DNA of 64,000 nucleotides, from NCBI GenBank assembly GCA_000308255.3, contig HG326666.1, positions 85,265-149,264 of the forward strand. The letters are read 5' to 3'. Position 1 is the first letter of the stretch, and each line of letters starts with the position of its first letter. The DNA comes from Anaerococcus pacaensis 9403502. Lineage in GTDB: Bacteria > Bacillota > Clostridia > Tissierellales > Peptoniphilaceae. The notes beneath the pieces are model-generated. The model was not told the origin of the DNA and made no database searches. It saw nothing but the letters and a program-made list of their open reading frames with translations. Position numbers and translations under genes: made by a program. Below are positions 1 through 7,644 of the stretch, piece after piece.

Positions 1-76
1 ATTTTCTCAGAGTGCACCCCAATGATGGAACGATAGATATCTATTGATTTGCAACAGCCCCTTGGTATATTATTTC
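1..76. other. Possible terminus of an insertion sequence running off the window
   Basis: Read on the minus strand from position 61 the sequence begins GGGGCTGTTGCAAATC, which resembles the terminal inverted repeat of IS1182-like or IS6-like elements. No transposase is visible because the window starts here. The next 2.3 kb hold two decayed genes, which fits a mobile-element border. Recognition rests on the motif alone. Confidence 0.3.
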
Positions 77-505
77 CTATTTTCCTAGGTCATCATGTTT
101 TACATAAGTTCCTCTATTAGGGTCAAATACATAGTAATTGCCCTCAAGATCTTTGAAGATATATTGGCCAAATCCTAGTGATTTATCTCTGTTGGACTCA
201 TAGCTGATATCTTTTTGAAATATAGCTTCTAACCCAGTCCCATCACTTATGATCATCCCTGCTCTATTTACACTATAGGTGGGCTTTATGCCCAGATAAA
301 AAACTATCGCTAAAAGTACTAGGATTATATCTATGGTTATACTCTCTTTTTTTATGGCCAAGACTAGGCCCCCTTCTAGGAGGGCAAAGGCTAGGATATA
401 GGTATAATTCATAGAGCCTGCATATAAAAAATAATTTATTAAACCAATAATTCCAAAAATACCAACTGCATATATCAAAGCCTTGGTATGGGTATCCTTT
501 TTCAT
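77..505 (-). CDS. Small hypothetical membrane protein, 142 aa
   Basis: I do not recognise a family. The N-terminal 85 residues carry about three hydrophobic segments (near residues 8-27, 33-50 and 57-72), followed by a polar C-terminal domain of roughly 65 residues with no cysteines, probably folded on one side of the membrane. The start is supported by AAAGGAGAT a few bases upstream of the ATG. It lies 17 bases downstream of the end of a decayed regulator gene on the same strand and was probably co-transcribed with it. Confidence 0.6.
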   Translation of the reverse strand: MKKDTHTKALIYAVGIFGIIGLINYFLYAGSMNYTYILAFALLEGGLVLAIKKESITIDIILVLLAIVFYLGIKPTYSVNRAGMIISDGTGLEAIFQKDISYESNRDKSLGFGQYIFKDLEGNYYVFDPNRGTYVKHDDLGK

Positions 506-522
506 CTTATCTCCTTTCTAAC

Positions 523-1435
523 CTAGAAAATCTCTCCCCTAAATCTTTTTAATATATCCTTATTAATTAGGTCTTTTATCTTATCTAGCCTATAAGTTTT
601 ACATAAGCTAAGGGCCTTGGTGAGGTCATCCATAAAATCAATGTCTTCGCTATAATACCTAGCCCCCCCCTAAGGTAGAATAAGATAACTAGGTTTGTTA
701 AGATATATTCATGCCCTTTGTCTAGGTAAGCTGTGATAGACCTATTAGCTTCTTCATACCTCTCATCTAGGATATAGGAATAGGCCTTCACTATCATAAG
801 ATATGGGTAGGTCCTATCATATATATCCATTTTTTTATCCAAAAACTTTATTATCCTAAGGCTCATATCCCTATCACCCATACCATTTAGGTAAATACAA
901 AAATTTAGGAGGATTCTTGACTCATCACTGGTATAGGTAAAGCTATCAAAGTTTTCTAGTTTAAAACCTGGATGAAAGGAGCTTAGGGCTTTTTCATTAG
1001 CCCTTATAGCCCCTTTAGGGTCCTCATCATTGATATAGGTAAATATAGCCTCATAGGATTTCCTATGCTGGCTATTTATTTTTTTGTGAACCGGGAAATG
1101 TTCATCATCATCTAGGCTCATAAGGCTAAGGTAGGATTCATAGGCAAAGGAAAGGTCAAACTCAGCCAAACTCTTATCAATCCTGTCTTTATAGAAATTG
1201 AACTTTTGCCAAAATTTTCACGCTTATAAATGGTAAGCAAGTCAAAATCTATCTCTAGCACTCTTAAGACAGGCATTATCGAATCAAGTCTGGCCTGAAC
1301 CTATCCCGCCTCTATCCTCCTTACCGTATCAACCGAAATAACAGATAGGTCTGCCAGGTCATCTTGAGTTAGATTGATTACTTTTCTGGCTTCCTTGATT
1401 AGCTTACCTATCTCAACATGGTTTTCCCCATCCAA
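523..1435 (-). pseudogene. Decayed Rgg-like XRE regulator (HTH + TPR-like domain)
   Basis: A TTG start at 1435 preceded by GGAAGGGGG opens a helix-turn-helix (EIGKLIKEARK, LTQDDLADLS, SVDTVRRIEAG) that hits an in-frame TAG right after RIEAG. The frame then shifts near 1215 into a roughly 190-residue helical region that looks like the TPR-type peptide-binding domain of Rgg/MutR regulators. It shifts again at a run of eight C at 663-670, after which the correct tail (RYYSEDIDFMDDLTKALSLC) continues to a stop at 523. One nonsense and two frameshift lesions make it non-functional as read; the C-run alone could be reversible. Rgg membership is inferred from architecture. Confidence 0.65.
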
Positions 1436-1517
1436 AAGCTACCCCCTTCCATCCTGAACTTGCCAAAGTCTAGCAAGGTCTGGTTTCATATAATTAATCA
1501 GTTACATCTTTTATTTT

Positions 1518-2407
1518 TTACATGCTCATGTATTTTACTTGTGCATTTCTTGCAATTAAGATAGGCTCTGTTCCTCTATTAGCCGTGTATACTGGATTAT
1601 AGAGGATATAGGATTCTCTTCTAGTAATATAGTCATACCTTACTAAGTACTGAGATTCTATGTAGGCATCTCCAAAGACAACCCTGTTGTTGATAACAGC
1701 CTTATAGTAGGTGAATTTTGATGCAAAACATACGTGGGAGTTATAGGCTGCTGATACATTATCACCTATGATATTAACACCTATGTTTTTAATAACTCCC
1801 CAAGCGTTTAATTTTGCGCTAGCATAATCTGATACTAGTCCTAGAACAATGCTAACCGGGTCTCCCTTCCTAAAGGATAGGTCTTTACCCATCCATCTTT
1901 TACTATATGGATTAGGGTCATTTGCCCTATAAAGGCTAACTGGCCTAGTCCCTGTAACAAAAGGATGAGGGCCATAGTTGCCATGAACGATCCAGTTGCG
2001 ATTACTAGCAAGGGTAGTAATATCAAAACTAGGAGCCTCTGTTTTTAAAGACTGATCAACTTCTCCCACATACTGGCTAAGGCTGGTGGTAGTGGTAAGA
2101 CCACCTGCACTATAGTCTGTATAGGCTACCTGGCCAGATACCTTATCGATAACTGATTGTTGGATTAACTGCTCATTTTGTATAACAATACTTGGGTAAG
2201 ATTTGAAGAGCTCTTGGTAACAGCCTTATATTCGTTACCATCTTCAGTATAGTATTATGTGCTAGTAGTAGGTTGGTTTAAATGATATGTGAACTTAGTG
2301 ATGTAATCATCCTCTAAGCTACCAGCATGAGCCTTTTGACTAACCGGTAGAGCTAGGGCTATAGTTGTGATTATAGTAGCTCCGAAAATTTTTGTAATCC
2401 ATTTCAT
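1518..2407 (-). pseudogene. Broken secreted protein of unknown family
   Basis: The reading frame begins at 2407 with a clear signal peptide (MKWITKIFGATIITTIALAL, then PVSQKAHA as a likely cleavage site). It meets an in-frame TAA near 2254 and shifts frame near 2190; an open C-terminal part of about 180 residues then runs to 1518. The C-terminal part is rich in Tyr, Asn and Val and looks beta-structured, with no family I recognise. Intact alternatives such as translation from the internal GTG at 2069 would lack a signal peptide. The lesions sit in a decayed patch together with the neighbouring regulator. Confidence 0.6.
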
Positions 2408-2601
2408 ATTTATTTATCCTTTAAATAATTATAAAAATGTAACTAATTGATATAATTATAAATCCTTGTTTATATTTATAGAATAGCATTTAAGCAATAT
2501 TTTTAGATATATTTTACTTATCTTTATATAAATTTGCCCGTAATACAAAATATAGGGCTTTTATGCTATATTTAGATAAATTATAAAAAAAACCTATAAT
2601 A

Positions 2602-3480
2602 TTAAAGTCTCTCTAAAATGCTCAGGACATCTTCTATATGCCCATCTTCTGGATTGTCGATATCCTCATATGGGGATCCCATCACTACTATGATGTATTC
2701 TTTGCCATTTTTCTGAGCAAGGGTGGCCCAACATTGGCCGGCCTTATCGGTAGTTCCACTCTTGCCACCTATGATAGGGCTATCTGTTAGGCCATGGTCC
2801 GCTAGTTTTTTAAATACAGTAGACTCGAACCAAAGGCCCTCTGGATGATGATTGGTAGGTCCTGTTACATAGTCTTTGCTTGTAAAAATCTCTCTAAAAC
2901 TTGGATTTTCAAGGGCATACTTCAATAGCATGGCCATATCTTTAGCTGATGAGTAGTGGCCTAGCTGATCCATGCCATCTACATTTTGGAAATGAGTATT
3001 GCTAAGGTCTAATTCGAGAGCCTTTTCATTCATTAGAGTCACAAAAGCAAGTTCAGATCCCGAGATATTCATAGCAAGTGAAATTGATGCTTCACCACCA
3101 GATGGGAGCATGGCCCCATACATCAAATCCCTATATGTTGTAGTCTCATCGCCAAAAAAGCCTGCCATAGAAGCATTTTCGTCTACCAGCCTCTGATAAG
3201 AAGCCGTATCCACTGGGGCAATTGCTTCTAGGTCATTCACTTTCTCAAGGGCCACCAGGACAGTCATCATTTTGGTAAGGGAGGCCATAGGTAGTTTCTC
3301 ATTTTCATTGTGGGTATAAAGCTTCTTGTCATCGGTTAAGTTATACACATATACCGCCTCTGAATTGTACTCGTAGACCTCTTGCTTGCTCACCCTAAGA
3401 TATATAATTAAGCAAATTATTACAATAGGCAAAAGTATCAATCCATAGGGCCTATAATCTACCTTTCTTTTTTTATCCAT
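2602..3480 (-). CDS. D-alanyl-D-alanine carboxypeptidase, peptidase S11 family
   Basis: Probable serine peptidase trimming the terminal D-Ala from peptidoglycan stem peptides outside the cell. An N-terminal membrane anchor spans about residues 13-30. The S-x-x-K nucleophile motif is seen as SLTK at about residue 68, a second active-site box as PSGGEAS near residue 127 (in place of the usual SxN), and the KTG-type box as GGKSGTTDKAGQCW near residue 239. At 292 aa it is shorter than DacA-type PBP5 and lacks the C-terminal amphipathic anchor, closer to VanY/DacC-like short forms anchored at the N terminus. It stands alone between AT-rich gaps. Confidence 0.85.
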   Translation of the reverse strand: MDKKRKVDYRPYGLILLPIVIICLIIYLRVSKQEVYEYNSEAVYVYNLTDDKKLYTHNENEKLPMASLTKMMTVLVALEKVNDLEAIAPVDTASYQRLVDENASMAGFFGDETTTYRDLMYGAMLPSGGEASISLAMNISGSELAFVTLMNEKALELDLSNTHFQNVDGMDQLGHYSSAKDMAMLLKYALENPSFREIFTSKDYVTGPTNHHPEGLWFESTVFKKLADHGLTDSPIIGGKSGTTDKAGQCWATLAQKNGKEYIIVVMGSPYEDIDNPEDGHIEDVLSILERL

Positions 3481-3786
3481 CTTAATCCTCGAAATTATAA
3501 ATATTTATTTTAAGTATACGATTTAAGTTCCTTAATATTCAAGCCATTTTTGTTTATATAAAGTTATTCTAAAATATTAAGACTTATAATATATACTAAT
3601 TAAAATCATCAACAGCTTCTATTTCTACCATAGCTACCATGTAATGGTTAGTAGCAAATAGATACCACATGGGTACAGGCTTCTAGCAAAATAAGGGTAC
3701 AATATTAATCTTTGCCTAGTATCAATCATATATGATATAACAAGCTCATTGTCTATTTATTATAGATTTACCCAAATTTTTGTACT
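3481..3786. other. Intergenic stretch with a possible gene remnant
   Basis: Mostly AT-rich. On the minus strand, 3670-3596 encodes a 24-codon frame with coding-like composition (MWYLFATNHYMVAMVEIEAV, then DDFN and stop), preceded by an in-frame stop and no ribosome-binding site. It looks like the tail of a lost gene rather than a working peptide. I see nothing else supported here. Confidence 0.3.
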
Positions 3787-3810
3787 AAAAAAGCAAGGAT
3801 ATGTCCTTGC
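3787..3810 (-). terminator. Terminator of the FMN-binding lipoprotein gene
   Basis: On the minus strand GCAAGGA and TCCTTGC form a 7-bp stem with a 4-base loop, followed by six T. It sits 14 bases past the stop of the gene at 3824. Confidence 0.75.
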
Positions 3811-3823
3811 CCTTTAGTCCTGA

Positions 3824-4204
3824 TTATTTGGCGTTACTAATTGCATCTTCTACAGCAGCCTTGAATGCTTCACTGGTTACTGTCGCACCTGATACATTGT
3901 CTACGCCTTCTGTACCATTAGCATCAACAACTGCTTTTTCAAGTTCTACTACAGCTGGTCCACCGATTTCTTCTGTTTCTGTGTGAACTGTTTCTATAGA
4001 TTCGATTACGCCATCTTCTCCAAAATGTACTGTTACATTGATATCTCCACCGTAACCTGGTGCTGTACCTTCGCCTACGCTTGGTGCAGCTTCTTCTGTT
4101 TCTACTGTAGCGGCTTCATTTGTTGTCTCGGCTGCATTGTTGCCACAAGCTGCAAATGTAAGAGCCATAGCAGCTACTAGAGCATAATTTTTGATGTTTT
4201 TCAT
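3824..4204 (-). CDS. FMN-binding domain lipoprotein
   Basis: Short exported flavoprotein. The N terminus is a lipoprotein signal (hydrophobic stretch then AACG lipobox, Cys at about residue 20). A Thr/Glu/Ala-rich linker leads into a single FMN_bind domain (about residues 50-126) that ends with VSGATVTSEAF. In this family the Thr of the S-G-A-T box receives FMN covalently from the flavin transferase ApbE. The protein has only this domain, so it is probably a surface electron carrier in an extracellular electron-transfer or flavin-reductase chain. No ApbE or partner enzyme is encoded in this window. It has its own terminator, so it appears monocistronic. Confidence 0.85.
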   Translation of the reverse strand: MKNIKNYALVAAMALTFAACGNNAAETTNEAATVETEEAAPSVGEGTAPGYGGDINVTVHFGEDGVIESIETVHTETEEIGGPAVVELEKAVVDANGTEGVDNVSGATVTSEAFKAAVEDAISNAK

Positions 4205-4407
4205 TTTTTTCTCCTTAAATATGTACGCTCCTATATATAGAGCTCATATGCGTTATGTCCAAATTACTACGCCATGCCTACGCATTATTAATTTGTTAAG
4301 TTATTATACTATCAATTTGTATTTATGCAAAAGTTTTTAAATATTTTTCCTAAGAAATCGATTATTTTATAAAATAAATTGATTTTTATTGTTTTATTTG
4401 TATAAAC

Positions 4408-5772
4408 TCATCTAAAAACATCGTCAATTACTTGTTTTATATTAGCAAGTTCCATTACTTTTATATCTTTAAATTCATTCTCAACAATTGAATTGCGAGC
4501 CACATAGCATTTTTGATAACCTAGTCTCTCAAGTTCTCTAATCCTTTGCTTGATTTGTGGCACTTTTTTAAGTTCGCCTGTAAGGCCAACTTCTGCTATA
4601 AATACTGTTTTATCTGAGATTGGCCTTTTTAAAAGTGAGCTTGCTATAGACATCATGATGGCTAGATTTACCGATGGTTCGGAAAGCTTTAGGCCACCTG
4701 TTGTCTTTATTATTACATTGTAGTCAAAGAGATTAAGCCCTGCTCGCTCTTGGAGGATTGATATAAGAGTATTTAAATCATCCTTTCTTAGCGAATCTCC
4801 GATTCTTTGAGGATATGGGAGAAAGGATTTGCTGACTAGGGATTCTATTTCAACTTCAAGTAGCCTCGATCCTTCTTTGGTCACAGATATAGCTGAGCCT
4901 TCGATATCATTTTCACGGGCGGTGATGAAGTATTCGCTAGGATTTGATATTTCAATAAGTCCATCTTCAGACATTGAAAAAAGCCCTATCTCACCTGTCC
5001 TACCAAATCTATTTTTAGTCGATGTAAGGACTCTGAGGTCTTCATCACTTTCTCCATCGAGTACCAAGACTGTATCAACCAAGTGCTCAAGTGTACGAAG
5101 CCCTGCCATTTCTCCTGCCTTAGTCATATGGCCAATCATGATTACAGCGCGCTTACGAGATTCGTCTTTGGCAAGTTCTACTGCTTTATTGGCCACTTCA
5201 ATAGTCTGAGTAGGACTGCCGGCCTTGTTGTCAAATTCTGCTAATGTAAAGGTCTGTATTGAATCTAGAAAGATTATATCCGCGTCGATATTTCTTATCT
5301 CGTTTATAGCCGTATCCATGGAATTAGTTGAAAGGATCCATACATTTTCCGGCAATTTATCCATAATCCTATCGGCACGAGATTTAATTTGGCTATCTGA
5401 CTCCTCTCCTGATACATAAAGGACCCTTAGGCCCCTATCGGCGTAGGACTTTGATAATTGGAGAAGGAGAGTTGATTTCCCAGCTCCAGGGCGGGCGGTT
5501 AAGATTGACACACTATCACGTACCAAGCCACCGCCTACAGCCCTATCAAATTCTTCAAAATCTGAAGTAAGCCTATGGTCTTGATTTACCTCAATAGTAT
5601 TTAATTTTTTTGCTTGTTTATTGGAAATTACTGCAGCCTTACTCGCCTTTGATTCCTTGACAGCTACTTCTGTCATAGTCCCCCAGGCCCCGCACTCTGG
5701 GCACTTGCCCGCCCAGACAGGCTGAGTATGGCCGCAGCTTTTACATTCGTAGGCTTTTTTAATCTTGGCCAT
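4408..5772 (-). CDS. radA: DNA repair protein RadA
   Basis: RecA-like ATPase that helps branch migration during homologous recombination. Full length (454 aa) with family landmarks in order: N-terminal zinc finger (CKSCGHTQPVWAGKCPECG), Walker A ARPGAGKST near residue 94, the RadA-specific KNRFG motif near residue 253, and a C-terminal Lon-protease-like domain. The start overlaps the 3' end of the upstream ligase gene by 14 bases, so the two are co-transcribed and probably translationally coupled. Usual neighbours in Firmicutes are clpC and disA, but here clpC lies elsewhere in the window. Confidence 0.95.
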   Translation of the reverse strand: MAKIKKAYECKSCGHTQPVWAGKCPECGAWGTMTEVAVKESKASKAAVISNKQAKKLNTIEVNQDHRLTSDFEEFDRAVGGGLVRDSVSILTARPGAGKSTLLLQLSKSYADRGLRVLYVSGEESDSQIKSRADRIMDKLPENVWILSTNSMDTAINEIRNIDADIIFLDSIQTFTLAEFDNKAGSPTQTIEVANKAVELAKDESRKRAVIMIGHMTKAGEMAGLRTLEHLVDTVLVLDGESDEDLRVLTSTKNRFGRTGEIGLFSMSEDGLIEISNPSEYFITARENDIEGSAISVTKEGSRLLEVEIESLVSKSFLPYPQRIGDSLRKDDLNTLISILQERAGLNLFDYNVIIKTTGGLKLSEPSVNLAIMMSIASSLLKRPISDKTVFIAEVGLTGELKKVPQIKQRIRELERLGYQKCYVARNSIVENEFKDIKVMELANIKQVIDDVFR

Positions 5773-7060
5773 TTATATCTCTTACAAATTTATTTACAGA
5801 AAATTCATAAAGGGCTTTTTTAGGGTCTTCTTGATAAAGTTTTTCATAAAGATCTCTTGGGGTCATTTGTTTTTCTAAAAGCTCTTTAATAGGTTCAATG
5901 TATTTTTGATCATTATCAATTCGTCCTATGATATCGAGCATCCATTGCCAAATAGCCTTATCCTTGTAGGTGGTATGGATGCCATTTTCTACTGCAGCAT
6001 CCTTAAGCTCATTTGACTTCTCATAGGTCATGTCAGCAAAGACATCGGTGTATAGGTAGTCTAGGAGGTCCTCATTGTAGAAGATATTTTTAATAAGGGC
6101 CACACCAGCTAGGTTATAAGGGTAGGGAACGCTATCTGGCATCCTAACTTCTATATATCTTTTAACCCTTACATCAGGAAAAACAATGGATAGGGCATGG
6201 TAGATCATATCAAGACTATGATCCTTATTAAATATTTCTTCAAATTTTGTATCTCCAGTATAGGTATCTACACCATTTTCACGGATGAAGATGCTATCTG
6301 TATCTAAGATTTTCTTTGCATAAGATTCATAAGATAGGTCCTCATCGAAGGCAAAATCATAGACACCAGACCTAGCCGGATCACAATTATCCCAAATGCT
6401 TTGGCGAATATTGTGTTTTTGGTATACTTCCCCTTCAAAAATATAGGCATTATCAAAAGTACTGTATAAAAATGTTGATAGGGCATTGGCTACAAAAAAC
6501 TTCTTCCTAAAATCATCCTCATCCTTGTAGTCAATAGCTGCTTGAAGGCTTGCAGATCCCTTCATCATATTGTGAGGGCTAGGTCCCCCGTGGGCTAAAA
6601 AGTACTTAGACATATATTTATAGCGTTCTTTAGGAATGAAGTTTAAATCATCAATTTTTGATTTTGGTTGATAGCCTACTGTTACCAAAAGCTTATCTGC
6701 CTTATCAAAGACTGGAATAATCTTTTTCATATTGGCCTTATAAAGGTCAAATAACTCATCCATACTTTCCCTAGCATCAAAGGCCATCTCAAATTGGGCA
6801 GCAGGCTCTATCGAAACAGATACATCATCTCCTGATAGACCCATTATATACTCATTTTCATAAATGCCATGGAAACCCTCATTCTCGAGTTCTTCCAATA
6901 TATCCCTAACTCCACCCTCTTCACTATATGATGCAGTAAGTAAAGAATCCTTATCAACGGTAAAATGCTCAGCTTCAAAACCCACCTTGAAATCACTCTC
7001 AGCCTTCTCACCAGATTTTATGTAATCAACAATTAATTTTACTTTTTCTTCGTAGGTCAT
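5759..7060 (-). CDS. gshA: Glutamate-cysteine ligase, GCS2 family
   Basis: Predicted to join L-glutamate and L-cysteine with ATP to give gamma-glutamylcysteine, the first step of glutathione-type thiol synthesis. The length (433 aa), the N-terminal VGFEAEHF metal/ATP-site motif, the IEPAAQFEMAF segment and the EVRMPDSVPYPYNLAG segment match the GCS2 (plant/proteobacterial type) fold. I chose the ATG at 7060 over the GTG at 7066 because GAGGGTG lies at the right distance. No glutathione synthetase is nearby, so the product may be gamma-glutamylcysteine itself or a step may be encoded elsewhere. It overlaps radA downstream. Confidence 0.8.
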   Translation of the reverse strand: MTYEEKVKLIVDYIKSGEKAESDFKVGFEAEHFTVDKDSLLTASYSEEGGVRDILEELENEGFHGIYENEYIMGLSGDDVSVSIEPAAQFEMAFDARESMDELFDLYKANMKKIIPVFDKADKLLVTVGYQPKSKIDDLNFIPKERYKYMSKYFLAHGGPSPHNMMKGSASLQAAIDYKDEDDFRKKFFVANALSTFLYSTFDNAYIFEGEVYQKHNIRQSIWDNCDPARSGVYDFAFDEDLSYESYAKKILDTDSIFIRENGVDTYTGDTKFEEIFNKDHSLDMIYHALSIVFPDVRVKRYIEVRMPDSVPYPYNLAGVALIKNIFYNEDLLDYLYTDVFADMTYEKSNELKDAAVENGIHTTYKDKAIWQWMLDIIGRIDNDQKYIEPIKELLEKQMTPRDLYEKLYQEDPKKALYEFSVNKFVRDINGQD

Positions 7061-7136
7061 AGCCACCCTCTTTTCTTAATATTTATAATTATTATTATAC
7101 TTTAATAAATAAAAATTTTTATAGACAAATAACTGA

Positions 7137-7142
7137 TATAAT
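7137..7142 (+). promoter_or_regulatory. Extended -10 promoter of ogt, predicting a leaderless mRNA
   Basis: TGATATAAT is an extended -10 (TGN-TATAAT) ending only 6 bases before the ogt start codon at 7149. No ribosome-binding site lies between them, so transcription should begin at or next to the ATG. Confidence 0.5.
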
Positions 7143-7148
7143 TTTCAT

Positions 7149-7607
7149 ATGGAAATAAATAAGGCATACTATCAAACCAAGATTGGGACTATAAGAATAA
7201 GCTATGGAGAATGTATTGAAAGAATTGATCTGGTAGATTTTAAAAAAGAGGAGGGAATAAAAACTGAACTTACAGAAAAAATAGCAAAAGAAATAGGCGA
7301 CTACCTTGATCAAAAAAGGACTTCTTTTGATATATATGAGAAAATTTTTCCAAAAGGAACAGATTTTCAAAAGAAAGTCTGGCAAGAACTGATAAAAATC
7401 CCCTACGGCCAAACTAGGACCTATAAGGACATAGCAAAGGCAATTGACCAGCCAAAGGCAGTAAGGGCTGTGGCAAATGCAATCGGCAAGAACCCCCTAA
7501 TGATAATTATCCCCTGCCATAGGGTCATAAGATCTGATGGGAGCTTAGGCGGCTACGCTTATGGTAAGGAGCTAAAAAATTTTTTTCTAAATCTTGAAGA
7601 AAATTAA
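7149..7607 (+). CDS. ogt: Methylated-DNA-protein-cysteine S-methyltransferase
   Basis: Suicide repair enzyme that removes the methyl group from O6-methylguanine onto its active cysteine. The catalytic motif IIPCHRVIRSDGSLGGYAYG is intact near residue 122, with the DNA-binding segment (KIPYGQTRTYKDIA, then VANAIGKNP) before it. At 152 aa it is an Ogt-type protein without the Ada regulatory domain. The start fits the family N terminus, but there is no ribosome-binding site and a -10 box ends 6 bases upstream, so the mRNA is probably leaderless. It is the only plus-strand gene in the first 13 kb. Confidence 0.92.
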   Translation: MEINKAYYQTKIGTIRISYGECIERIDLVDFKKEEGIKTELTEKIAKEIGDYLDQKRTSFDIYEKIFPKGTDFQKKVWQELIKIPYGQTRTYKDIAKAIDQPKAVRAVANAIGKNPLMIIIPCHRVIRSDGSLGGYAYGKELKNFFLNLEEN

Positions 7608-7613
7608 GGAATT

Positions 7614-7644
7614 AAAAAAGTAAGCAATTACTGCTTACTTTTTT
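7614..7644. terminator. Bidirectional terminator between ogt and the exporter operon
   Basis: A-tract, GTAAGCA, 5-base loop, TGCTTAC, T-tract: a symmetric 13-bp stem working on both strands. It ends ogt on plus and the peptide/ABC operon on minus, overlapping the stop codon of the 7643 gene. Confidence 0.9.

Noticed and set aside
3596..3670. 24-codon peptide gene on the minus strand
   Set aside because: No ribosome-binding site and an in-frame stop directly upstream; more likely a remnant than a micropeptide.
4340..4400. AT-rich palindrome after radA as a terminator
   Set aside because: The stem is almost pure A/T with mismatches and sits in DNA where such pairing is expected by chance; not listed as a feature.
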